Assembly: GCA_000434735.1 (NCBI GenBank)
Contig: FR881187.1
Location: 1 to 15,943, forward strand
Length of the DNA stretch: 15,943 bases
From: Bacteroides sp. CAG:530
GTDB taxonomy: Bacteria > Bacteroidota > Bacteroidia > Bacteroidales > Bacteroidaceae
Direction: 5' to 3'
Shown: positions 7,931 to 14,528 of the stretch, one piece after another
How the letters are laid out: each line of letters starts with the position of its first letter
How positions within the stretch are numbered: the stretch's first letter is position 1
The notes under the pieces: model-generated
Told to the model about the DNA's origin: nothing
Seen by the model: the letters and a program-made list of their open reading frames with translations, nothing else
The model's database searches: none
Position numbers and translations under genes: made by a program

Positions 7931-7960
7931 GGCAGGCTAACTTGTGAAAGCCAACCTGTC
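7931..7960 (+). terminator. Weak hairpin after the efflux operon
   Basis: GGCAGG (7931-7936) pairs with CCTGTC (7955-7960), including one G-T pair. Inside there are mismatches and then CTT/AAG closed by a GTGA loop. The T-rich stretch TATTTTGTTCTTC follows. It begins 31 bp after the permease stop. It may be a first, leaky terminator ahead of the strong one at 7990-8038, or an mRNA 3'-end protecting hairpin. Confidence 0.35.
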
Positions 7961-7989
7961 TATTTTGTTCTTCATAACTTTGGTTTCCT

Positions 7990-8038
7990 GTCCGGCTGCT
8001 GAAAATAAGTTCTTTATTGGATGCAGCCGGACTTTTTT
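7990..8038 (+). terminator. Strong intrinsic terminator of the efflux operon
   Basis: GTCCGGCTGC (7990-7999) and GCAGCCGGAC (8023-8032) form a perfect 10-bp GC-rich stem. The loop contains a second small AT stem (AATAAG/CTTTATT, one bulge). TTTTTT follows at 8033-8038. It ends the four-gene exporter transcript. The T-tract coincides with the -33 region of the next promoter, so the two transcription units are packed without spare sequence. Confidence 0.9.
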
Positions 8039-8063
8039 AAAAACAAAATAAATTCTAACTTTG
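8033..8063 (+). promoter_or_regulatory. Promoter of the two-component operon
   Basis: TAACTTTG at 8056-8063 fits TAnnTTTG exactly. The -33 position, 19 bp upstream, is TTTT, a partial match inside the preceding terminator's T-tract. Transcription would begin near 8068, leaving about 11 nt before ATG 8079. The TTG at 8061, a possible alternative start in frame, is part of this -7 box and so is not a translation start. Confidence 0.65.
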
Positions 8064-8078
8064 CCTTATAACGAAGAT

Positions 8079-9143
8079 ATGAATCTAATGAACTCTTTTG
8101 CAAATAAAAAACACCGCGGGCTCGAAATCGCCATACACCTTATATGCTGGGGATTGTTTTTCGCATTCCCGCTGTTTATGTTGCAGCAGCCCAACGGAAG
8201 CATCAACTGGAAAGCTTTCATGCATCACTGTGTAATGCCAAGCACAGTGTGCATCATATTTTATCTGAACTACTTTCTTTTCATCCCTCGCCTGCTGTTC
8301 AAAGAACGAAACAAGGAATTCTTTATCGCTAATCTGATAACTATTCTTCTGCTCATCCTCGGCATGAACTATTATAGCACTATTTGCTTTCCACCCCGTA
8401 TGGATAACAAATACCTTCCGCCACGCATAATCTTTATTCTGCGAGATGTGTTAAGCCTCGTTTTTTCGGCAGGTCTTAGTGTATCCATACGCATGAGCAT
8501 ACGCCTCAGCCAGGCGGAAGCGGAAAAACAAGAGGCGGTAAAAAGCCGCACAGAGGCAGAGCTGAAGAATTTAAGAAATCAGCTTAACCCTCACTTCTTG
8601 CTTAATACGCTGAATAATATCTATGCGTTGGTAGCTTTCGATACCGACAAGGCGCAACAGGCTATTCAGGAACTTAGCAAACTGCTGCGATATGTGCTAT
8701 ACGATAACCAGCAGATGTATGTGCCTCTTACCAAGGAAATAGATTTCATAAAGAACTACATAGAGCTGATGCGCATACGCGTTTCACCACACGTAAAGAT
8801 TAATACGCAGTTCGATATAAAGCCGCAAAGCCAGACTCCTATAGCTCCGCTAATCTTCATATCGCTGATAGAAAATGCGTTTAAGCACGGCATCTCGCCA
8901 GTAGAAGACAGCTTTATAGACATCAATGTGACAGAAGATGACAAGCAGGTAACTTGCAACATTCGCAACAGTAATTATCCTAAGAACGAGGGCGATAAAA
9001 GCGGATCGGGCATCGGACTGGAGCAGGTAAGCAAACGGTTGGAACTGATATATCCTAATCAGTTTGAATGGAAGCGGGGCCTGACTGAGGATAAGAAAAC
9101 GTATCAGTCTACACTGATAATCTATTTAAAAAATAATCATTAA
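8079..9143 (+). CDS. LytS/YehU-type sensor histidine kinase
   Basis: This membrane histidine kinase would sense an envelope or effector signal and phosphorylate the LytTR regulator encoded next. It has 354 residues from ATG 8079 (ATG 8088 is also possible). Four predicted helices at about 15-35, 48-70, 79-100 and 112-135 are joined by short loops, so no large sensor domain is exposed. A short coiled linker (QAEAEKQEAVKSRTEAEL) leads to the His_kinase box NQLNPHFLLNTLNN with phospho-acceptor His172. The ATPase part has the N-box ENAFKHG (Asn266) and the G-box GSGIGL (309-314). A longer reading from TTG 8061 is unlikely because it overlaps the -7 box. The response regulator begins 23 bp downstream. 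Its place behind the efflux operon suggests control of that operon, which is inference. Confidence 0.93.
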   Translation: MNLMNSFANKKHRGLEIAIHLICWGLFFAFPLFMLQQPNGSINWKAFMHHCVMPSTVCIIFYLNYFLFIPRLLFKERNKEFFIANLITILLLILGMNYYSTICFPPRMDNKYLPPRIIFILRDVLSLVFSAGLSVSIRMSIRLSQAEAEKQEAVKSRTEAELKNLRNQLNPHFLLNTLNNIYALVAFDTDKAQQAIQELSKLLRYVLYDNQQMYVPLTKEIDFIKNYIELMRIRVSPHVKINTQFDIKPQSQTPIAPLIFISLIENAFKHGISPVEDSFIDINVTEDDKQVTCNIRNSNYPKNEGDKSGSGIGLEQVSKRLELIYPNQFEWKRGLTEDKKTYQSTLIIYLKNNH

Positions 9144-9166
9144 TACTCACAAAATACATACAGACT

Positions 9167-9907
9167 ATGAAACTGAAATGTGCTATTGTAGACGATGAAC
9201 CTCTTGCACTGGGACTGCTGGAGAGCTACGCCAAAAAAACTCCGCTGCTGGAGCTGTGCGGTTGTTATTCTAGTGCTATCGAAGCAATGAAGCATCTGCA
9301 AGAAACACCGGTAGACTTGCTGTTTCTAGATATTCAGATGCCCGACCTTAACGGACTGGAATACTCCAGAATGGTAGACGAACAAACAAGAATAGTGTTT
9401 ACCACCGCTTTCGACCAATATGCAATAGACGGCTATCGGGTAAATGCGCTCGACTATCTGCTAAAGCCTATCAGCTATGCCGACTTTATGCAGGCGGTAA
9501 ATAAGGCGGTACAATGGTTCGAGCTAAAACAGAAGGCCGACGAAGCTCCTCAAAAGACGGCCGACAGCGTAACGAACTTTGCCGGCGAATACATCTACGT
9601 AAAAAGCGATTATAAGCTGGTGCAAATAGAACTCGATAAGATATTGTATATAGAGGGACTGAAAGACTATATAAAAATACATACAGAAGACGAGCCGCGC
9701 CCCATCCTCTCACTCATAAGCATGAGGGCCATGGAAGAGAAATTGCCGGCCGATCGTTTCATCAGAGTACATCGATCATTCATCGTGCAAAAACAAAAGA
9801 TTAAAGTCATAGACAAGGGGCGCATTGTTTTCGGAAAAGAGTATATTCCTATATCCGATAGCTACAAGCAAGAGCTTCAGAATTATGTTAATAAACATAC
9901 TATTTGA
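9167..9907 (+). CDS. LytTR-family response regulator
   Basis: This is the DNA-binding partner of the upstream kinase. It has 246 residues. The receiver domain at about 3-118 has the acidic pocket Asp9/Asp10, phospho-acceptor Asp55 (FLDIQMPDLNG), Thr79-Thr80 and Lys100 (YLLKPI). A linker at about 120-140 joins it to a LytTR domain at about 141-244, which includes RFIRVHRSFIV. LytTR domains bind pairs of short direct repeats with their beta-sheet fold (family knowledge). I looked for such a pair before the efflux operon and did not find a convincing one. No terminator lies directly behind the stop codon; the first one is at 10078-10117. Confidence 0.95.
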   Translation: MKLKCAIVDDEPLALGLLESYAKKTPLLELCGCYSSAIEAMKHLQETPVDLLFLDIQMPDLNGLEYSRMVDEQTRIVFTTAFDQYAIDGYRVNALDYLLKPISYADFMQAVNKAVQWFELKQKADEAPQKTADSVTNFAGEYIYVKSDYKLVQIELDKILYIEGLKDYIKIHTEDEPRPILSLISMRAMEEKLPADRFIRVHRSFIVQKQKIKVIDKGRIVFGKEYIPISDSYKQELQNYVNKHTI

Positions 9908-9966
9908 CAATTATCATAGTTTTAAAACATATTTCCATATAAAATGAGAAAATTATTATCTTGATT

Positions 9967-9998
9967 TTTGTCAACTATAAATATAAGTCATACATTTG
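9967..9998 (+). promoter_or_regulatory. Consensus promoter in the gap after the response regulator
   Basis: TTTG at 9967-9970, a 20-bp spacer, then TACATTTG at 9991-9998 match both boxes of the Bacteroidetes housekeeping promoter completely. This is the best match in the window. No gene on the plus strand starts downstream before the terminator at 10078-10117, so it probably drives a small RNA. Start of transcription is expected near 10003-10005. Confidence 0.75.
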
Positions 9999-10002
9999 TG
10001 AT

Positions 10003-10117
10003 GTACATATAAAAACAGAAGTTGTGAAACTTCTTATTTGAATAGTTTAGTTAAGTCTAGTTTAGTTTTTGTGTTGTGATGCTTCTCCTTATAGTGTTAA
10101 GGAGGAGCATCTTTTTT
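10003..10117 (+). ncRNA. Candidate small RNA of about 110-115 nt
   Basis: The region lies between a full-consensus promoter (9967-9998) and a strong terminator (10078-10117). The only nearby ATG, at 10001, reads three codons and stops. The 5' part folds as AGAAGTT (10017-10023), a GTGA tetraloop of the GNRA type, and AACTTCT (10028-10034). The middle is unpaired and AT-rich, with TAGTTTAGTT occurring twice (10043-10052, 10058-10067). The 3' end is the terminator hairpin with its U-run, the usual architecture of a trans-acting sRNA. The same terminator would also end the kinase-regulator mRNA, so the RNA could be made from its own promoter, by processing of that 3' UTR, or both. I do not recognise it as a known RNA family. 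The assignment is inferred from signals only. Confidence 0.55.
10078..10117 (+). terminator. Intrinsic terminator (sRNA candidate and two-component operon)
   Basis: GATGCTTCTCCTTA (10078-10091) pairs with TAAGGAGGAGCATC (10098-10111): 14 pairs, one of them G-U, around the six-base loop TAGTGT, followed by TTTTTT at 10112-10117. On the opposite strand the hairpin is followed by ACAACACAAAAAC with no T-run, so it is directional and would not serve the convergent DUF5686 gene well. Confidence 0.9.
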
Positions 10118-10150
10118 ATGCATAATGCAATTACTTAAATCTAAACAAAA

Positions 10151-12343
10151 TTACTTATTAAACAGCTCGAACGTGAACTTACATCCTAATGATGTGAACT
10201 TACCCCTTCCGTGTCCTACAAACACGCCGAAATCGAACAAGTGCGTGCCTATGCCATAGCCGAATTCCAGATAAGGATTAAGATGAGGCATAAACAGTAC
10301 ACCGCCATATACCCTCTCCTTCTGAATGAACGATAGCAACTTACTAACCGGATAAAGAAGAAGGAACGGGGTCTCGTATGTCATATTGCCACGGATATAA
10401 TGACGAGACGAGTTGTACCAACGTCCATCAAGCATCTGGAATGTTCCGCCTATATCGTCATTCCATCCTTGCGGAAGATTACGGTTGGCAAAATCTACGA
10501 AGTCTACGAAATACATTTCTTTCTGCTTGGTAAAGAAGCCGCCTCCTACATGATAGGCCAAAGAATGTATTTTACGGATGTTTATTACCTGCTCGGCCGA
10601 CATTTCCAAACGTTGATATGAACCCGAATTGTTCAGCACGTTAAGGCCGTGCTCATAATCGACCACGAACGTAGGACAGCGAGAACCTATATTCACCTTT
10701 CGGTTGCCGTTCATATAATAGTGCATTTTTGGAGTCCACGACACACGGATGCGTGGTGCGAATCCGTTATAGCGAGTACGTACCCTGCCTTCGACTTCCG
10801 AATTACGGTAAGCCGTATAACGCCAGTGCATAGCCAAACCAGTCATGAGCGAAAAGCCGTTGAACAACTCGTAATTATGTCCCAGCATAACATACACGTC
10901 CTTAAAATACTCAAGGTTTACATCATCGAAGTTAAATGTACTGTCGGGCATCTGCTTCAGTTGGTCGAGCACCACACTACTATATATACGGTTACCGTTT
11001 CCTACATTCACCGTAAACGACCCGTGGTGTTTTGGAGCGTATACGTACTCAGCGTCAAGCTTGGCATATAGTTCTTTCTGCGTAAAGTTATAACCAACCT
11101 GCGGAACTATGTGCAGCAACTTGTCGTTATGAAAAAGCTTATTATATTTAAACTCCTGCTTATAAGAAATACCGTTGCGATGACTATAGCTAACCAATAG
11201 CGGATTAATAAGAGGCGAGCAGGTAACATTTCCTATCTTCGACATATCGATATCGTAACTGCTTATCAGCGCATCGCCAAACTGCCCCATCATAACCAAG
11301 TTCTTTTTACGCCGAGACATATCTACCAGCGTGTCTGCACGGTGCATCTTCCGAGCGTCGAACTCACGATAAAGCCACTCCTCCTCGTCGGACAAGGGCA
11401 ACGGACGGATACGCGCGAATGCGGCACGGTCTTCTATCAAACGAGTAGTGTCGGCGGTAAGGGTATAAGAACTAGACATGTTATAGTTTTCTTTTTTCTG
11501 CTTTACACACAGTGTATCGCCTTCCTCATGAAACACCACATCCTTATAGTTTAACCAGCCCGTATAGTTCATCTCGAAATGATTCCTCATAAACTTGAAA
11601 ACGACGGCAAGATTGAGCAACTGCGGCAAGTACTTGCTCTTATCGTCAACGCCCATTTGCATAACTATATGAAAGGTTATCAAATCATACTTTCCCTCAA
11701 GGTCGAGATAACGTATCGTCCAGTCGTCGGACGACACCCATAGATATCCTTCCATAAGCTGAGTGCTGCGGAACCTTGGGATAACATGTATCTTATATAC
11801 CTCTCCCTTCTGACTGTAATCTATAGAATCTAGCAGGTAATGATAGTGAATGCTGTTCTCTCTAGACATGGGCGAGAGAATCTTGTCTCCCATAACAGAT
11901 GGAGAGTAAATATTGAACTTAAGGAAATTAAGGACATCAAAGAAACGGCTGTTTCCTCCGGGGATAGTAGTCTGCACGGCACGCACCTTTCTGTCGTATA
12001 TGCGGGGACTGGTGTAGTGCAATTCGCTTATCGACTCGTGTATATAGTCGTTCACCCCCTTCTCCAAGCGAAACATAGACGGTATATACTTTACTATACG
12101 ATTGCTTTTATGAACCCTGAACCTACCCTTCAAGTAAAGATCGGCTTGGTATTCGGCAACCTCATTCTCCCACACAGACGCCGCCTCAAAAATATGTTCC
12201 AACAATGAATCGTTTACATAAGGCTTTAGCGATGGAGGCGAAACAAAATCTCTTGCCCCCACTATAGAGCCATGCACCAAAAACAGCGCAAACAATATTA
12301 TATAGCGCAACAAAGCGCACTTTCTCTCAGTAATCTGTTTCAT
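10151..12343 (-). CDS. DUF5686-family outer membrane beta-barrel protein
   Basis: This 730-residue secreted protein has a signal peptide at about 1-30 (basic MKQITERK, then LLRYIILFALFLVHGSIVGA). The N-terminal soluble part includes LHYTSPRIYDRKVRAVQTTI at about 109-128. The stretch FARIRPLPLSDEEEWLY at 309-325 is, as I recall the family, a DUF5686 hallmark. From about 370 to the end, alternating aromatic and polar strands look like a beta-barrel, ending in an aromatic strand (SLGCKFTFELFNK). Many relatives carry an extra N-terminal carboxypeptidase-regulatory-like beta domain; this one appears to lack it. The function is unknown; an outer-membrane role is inferred. It is a single-gene unit, divergent from the Crp-like gene and convergent with the sRNA and two-component unit. 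No good terminator is visible on its own strand. Confidence 0.85.
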   Translation of the reverse strand: MKQITERKCALLRYIILFALFLVHGSIVGARDFVSPPSLKPYVNDSLLEHIFEAASVWENEVAEYQADLYLKGRFRVHKSNRIVKYIPSMFRLEKGVNDYIHESISELHYTSPRIYDRKVRAVQTTIPGGNSRFFDVLNFLKFNIYSPSVMGDKILSPMSRENSIHYHYLLDSIDYSQKGEVYKIHVIPRFRSTQLMEGYLWVSSDDWTIRYLDLEGKYDLITFHIVMQMGVDDKSKYLPQLLNLAVVFKFMRNHFEMNYTGWLNYKDVVFHEEGDTLCVKQKKENYNMSSSYTLTADTTRLIEDRAAFARIRPLPLSDEEEWLYREFDARKMHRADTLVDMSRRKKNLVMMGQFGDALISSYDIDMSKIGNVTCSPLINPLLVSYSHRNGISYKQEFKYNKLFHNDKLLHIVPQVGYNFTQKELYAKLDAEYVYAPKHHGSFTVNVGNGNRIYSSVVLDQLKQMPDSTFNFDDVNLEYFKDVYVMLGHNYELFNGFSLMTGLAMHWRYTAYRNSEVEGRVRTRYNGFAPRIRVSWTPKMHYYMNGNRKVNIGSRCPTFVVDYEHGLNVLNNSGSYQRLEMSAEQVINIRKIHSLAYHVGGGFFTKQKEMYFVDFVDFANRNLPQGWNDDIGGTFQMLDGRWYNSSRHYIRGNMTYETPFLLLYPVSKLLSFIQKERVYGGVLFMPHLNPYLEFGYGIGTHLFDFGVFVGHGRGKFTSLGCKFTFELFNK

Positions 12344-12353
12344 AAATTTGGGA

Positions 12354-12361
12354 CAAATATA
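12354..12361 (-). promoter_or_regulatory. -7 box for the DUF5686 gene
   Basis: On the minus strand these bases read TATATTTG, a full match to TAnnTTTG. The -33 position has only GTTT (plus-strand 12381-12384, spacer 19). The start codon is just 10 bp further on, so the mRNA leader would be about 5 nt, nearly leaderless. That is unusual and lowers confidence slightly. Confidence 0.5.
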
Positions 12362-12400
12362 ACAAAATACGACAGAGGTGAAACGATTTTTTTATTCTTT

Positions 12401-12412
12401 AAAACATGTTTT
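12401..12412. promoter_or_regulatory. Palindrome between DUF5686 and the Crp-like gene
   Basis: AAAACATGTTTT is a perfect 12-bp palindrome. One mismatch further out it continues as TT...AA on both sides. It occupies the -33 region of the plus-strand promoter at 12427-12434, where the normal TTTG box is missing. It is a candidate autoregulatory site for the Crp-like protein or a site for another dimeric regulator. AT-rich palindromes of this length also arise by chance. Confidence 0.4.
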
Positions 12413-12426
12413 TAATAATTTCTCCT

Positions 12427-12434
12427 TATCTTTG
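12427..12434 (+). promoter_or_regulatory. -7 box for the Crp-like gene
   Basis: TATCTTTG fits TAnnTTTG exactly and lies 28 bp before ATG 12463, giving a leader of about 24 nt. No TTTG is found 19-21 bp upstream; the palindrome 12401-12412 is there instead, which would suit a promoter that needs or is blocked by a regulator. Confidence 0.6.
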
Positions 12435-12462
12435 TGCTATATAACATGGTTTTGTAGCAGTA

Positions 12463-13164
12463 ATGGTAAAAAAAGAACTAACACAAGTAGAAATAGCCGA
12501 AAGTATCCCCGACTTATGGCAGCCTCTTACAGAGACACAGCGAGAGTATCTCGCTAAGAACTTCACTATACAGAAGTACAAAAAAAACGAGACAATTTAC
12601 TGCGAAGGCGAAACACCCATGCACTTGATGTGTCTGCTAAGCGGCAAAGTAAAGATTTATAAAGACGGGGTTGGCGGAAGAAGCCAGATTATCCGCGTGA
12701 TAAAAGACAAAGAATACTTTGCTTATCGCGCTTATTTCGCACAAGAGAACTTTGTCACGGCGGCTGCGGCTTTCGAGCCATGTACCATATGCCTTGTTCC
12801 GATGCCGGTAATAAGCGAACTGATTAAAGAGAATACTGACTTGGCCATGTTCTTCATCAAGCAGCTTTCCATAGACTTGGGTATATCAGACGAACGTACA
12901 GTAAACTTGACTCAAAAGCACATTCGCGGACGTCTGGCTGAGTCTTTGCTGTTCCTGAAAGATACTTATGGAGTAGAAGAAGACCAGTGTACGCTGAGCA
13001 TATACCTCTCGCGCGAAGACTTGGCGAACTTGTCGAACATGACAACATCGAACGCTATTCGTACTTTATCGAATTTCGCGACCGAGAAACTTATCATTAT
13101 CGACGGACGAAAAATTAAAATCATAGACGAAGAAAGACTGAAAAAAATCAGTAAGATAGGATAG
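12463..13164 (+). CDS. Crp/Fnr-family transcriptional regulator
   Basis: This 233-residue regulator has the two-domain Crp/Fnr plan. A cyclic-nucleotide-binding-like beta-roll spans about 20-125 (TIYCEGETPMHLMCLLSGKVKIYKDG at 45-69 is the conserved roll start). A long dimerisation helix covers about 126-165. A winged helix-turn-helix at about 180-225 includes SREDLANLSNMTTSNAIRTL. The pocket segment that in Crp holds GE and R-S/T for the cAMP phosphate reads KEYFAYRAYFAQENFVTAAA (83-102) and lacks those residues. There is no N-terminal cysteine cluster as in Fnr; the four cysteines (47, 57, 107, 110) are inside the roll. The ligand is therefore unknown. It is divergent from DUF5686 and possibly regulates it and itself. 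Confidence 0.93.
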   Translation: MVKKELTQVEIAESIPDLWQPLTETQREYLAKNFTIQKYKKNETIYCEGETPMHLMCLLSGKVKIYKDGVGGRSQIIRVIKDKEYFAYRAYFAQENFVTAAAAFEPCTICLVPMPVISELIKENTDLAMFFIKQLSIDLGISDERTVNLTQKHIRGRLAESLLFLKDTYGVEEDQCTLSIYLSREDLANLSNMTTSNAIRTLSNFATEKLIIIDGRKIKIIDEERLKKISKIG

Positions 13165-13198
13165 TTTAATACGAGTATAAGAAAGAGAACTGAAGAGT

Positions 13199-13256
13199 AA
13201 AGCCTTTCAATCCTTACACGGTTGGATACGTGATAAAGATTGAAAGGCTTTTATTT
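13199..13256 (+). terminator. Terminator between the convergent Crp-like and permease genes
   Basis: AAAGCCTTTCAATC (13199-13212) and GATTGAAAGGCTTT (13238-13251) form a perfect 14-bp stem. The 25-base loop can fold further through CACG/CGTG. On the plus strand it continues TATTTTAT, a T-rich tail. On the minus strand the tail is ACTCTTCAGTTC, weaker but T-containing, so it may act in both directions for the convergent genes that end at 13164 and 13280. Confidence 0.8.
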
Positions 13257-13279
13257 TATCCCATCAGAATGAATGGCAA

Positions 13280-14527
13280 TTAATCGTAACGCATTGATTT
13301 AGCCGGATGAATGCGGCTTACCAGATATGAAGGGCCTACCAGCATAAGCACGGCCACTATGAGTGTGCATACATTGAGCAACAGCCATATCCAAACGCTT
13401 ATCTCTACCGGAACGGAATCAAGATAATAGGTAGCCGGATCGAGCTTTATAACATGGAAGCACCTCTGTAGAACATAAAAAGTCAAGGCTATAGCATTTC
13501 CGGCTAACATGCCTCTGCCGATAAGAAAGACTGAAAACGACAAGAACACCTTACGTATAGATGTATTGTCTGCCCCCAGAGCTTTCAGTACTCCAATCAT
13601 GTTGGTACGCTCCAATATAATAATAAGTAGTCCGGATATCATAGTGAAGCCCGCCACTCCTGTCATCAGAATAAGTATTACCCATACGTTGACATCGAGC
13701 AAATCGAGCCATGCGAATATCTGCGGATAGACTTCTTCTACAGTTCGTGGGTAATACTCTACCCCATAGCTATCGGTCTTATTGTTGAACAATGTATATA
13801 GGTCTTCTTCTACCTGTTCTGCCTGCTTAGGGTCGGAAATACTTATCTCTATTCCACTTATTCTATCACCTTCTGCCCAATTATTCAGTTTTGACACTGT
13901 ATAGAGGTCGGTCACAAGAAAAAGTCCGTCGAAAGCCGAGAAGTTGGTTTGGTAAATGCCGCACACAGTCATTCTGCGGGCACGGATATTATTTTCAAGA
14001 TAATACGTATCGAGCTTATCGCCTACCTTAAGTGACAGTTTGTCGGCAATATCTTTAGAGATAAGAACCTTATTACTTGCTACAGAATCGGTAAACTCCG
14101 GAATGCTTCCTTCTACGATATGATTATTCAGATACGTAACGTCGTACTCCTGACCAATACCTTTCAGCACCATGCCCTGAAAATCTTGCTTCGTCATAAT
14201 CATGCCGGGCTTGGTAGAATAACGCTGTATGTGCGATATATTATGAATATCGTGCAACTTGGATATAAGACTATCGCCGCACTCTATAGGAGTAGCTTGA
14301 TACGACTGCGCAGCCTCCATGCTTGTAACGAGAACATCCGCCCCCAGACCAGCCACCTTATCGCGCACCTGATGTTTGAACCCGATGACCACAGCCACCG
14401 AAACAATCATTACGGCCAAGCCAATAGCAATGCCCACCATGGCAATACGCACAGCGGGCTTCGAAACTTCTTTGCCGCCCTCATTGCTTTTATAGATGCG
14501 GCGCGCTATAAAAAGTTTCCAGTTCAT
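13280..14527 (-). CDS. LolE/FtsX-like ABC transporter permease
   Basis: This 415-residue inner-membrane permease is of the LolC/E type, which in proteobacteria extracts lipoproteins from the inner membrane for delivery to LolA. It starts MNWKLFIARRIY, the usual opening of this group. Helix 1 lies at about 25-50, a large periplasmic MacB_PCD-like domain runs to about 270, and three C-terminal helices follow at about 270-297, 325-350 and 373-403, with LERTNMIGVLKALGADNTSI as the coupling segment and HPAKSMRYD at the end. No ATPase partner is adjacent, so a LolD-like subunit must come from elsewhere if this is functional. It begins one base after the aminotransferase stop (TAA, T, ATG), which means coupled translation. 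Lipoprotein release is inferred from family resemblance; a MacB-like exporter is the alternative. Confidence 0.9.
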   Translation of the reverse strand: MNWKLFIARRIYKSNEGGKEVSKPAVRIAMVGIAIGLAVMIVSVAVVIGFKHQVRDKVAGLGADVLVTSMEAAQSYQATPIECGDSLISKLHDIHNISHIQRYSTKPGMIMTKQDFQGMVLKGIGQEYDVTYLNNHIVEGSIPEFTDSVASNKVLISKDIADKLSLKVGDKLDTYYLENNIRARRMTVCGIYQTNFSAFDGLFLVTDLYTVSKLNNWAEGDRISGIEISISDPKQAEQVEEDLYTLFNNKTDSYGVEYYPRTVEEVYPQIFAWLDLLDVNVWVILILMTGVAGFTMISGLLIIILERTNMIGVLKALGADNTSIRKVFLSFSVFLIGRGMLAGNAIALTFYVLQRCFHVIKLDPATYYLDSVPVEISVWIWLLLNVCTLIVAVLMLVGPSYLVSRIHPAKSMRYD

Positions 14528-14528
14528 A

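Noticed and set aside
10043..10067. TAGTTTAGTT direct repeats as a LytTR binding site
   Set aside because: The period is 15 bp, whereas LytTR sites usually have 9-bp repeats about 21-22 bp apart, and the repeats lie downstream of the predicted promoter.
10078..10085. GATGCTTC shared by the sRNA terminator and the cydA leader repeats, as a base-pairing link
   Set aside because: Only eight bases match, and in the sRNA they are locked in the terminator stem. Chance is the simpler explanation.
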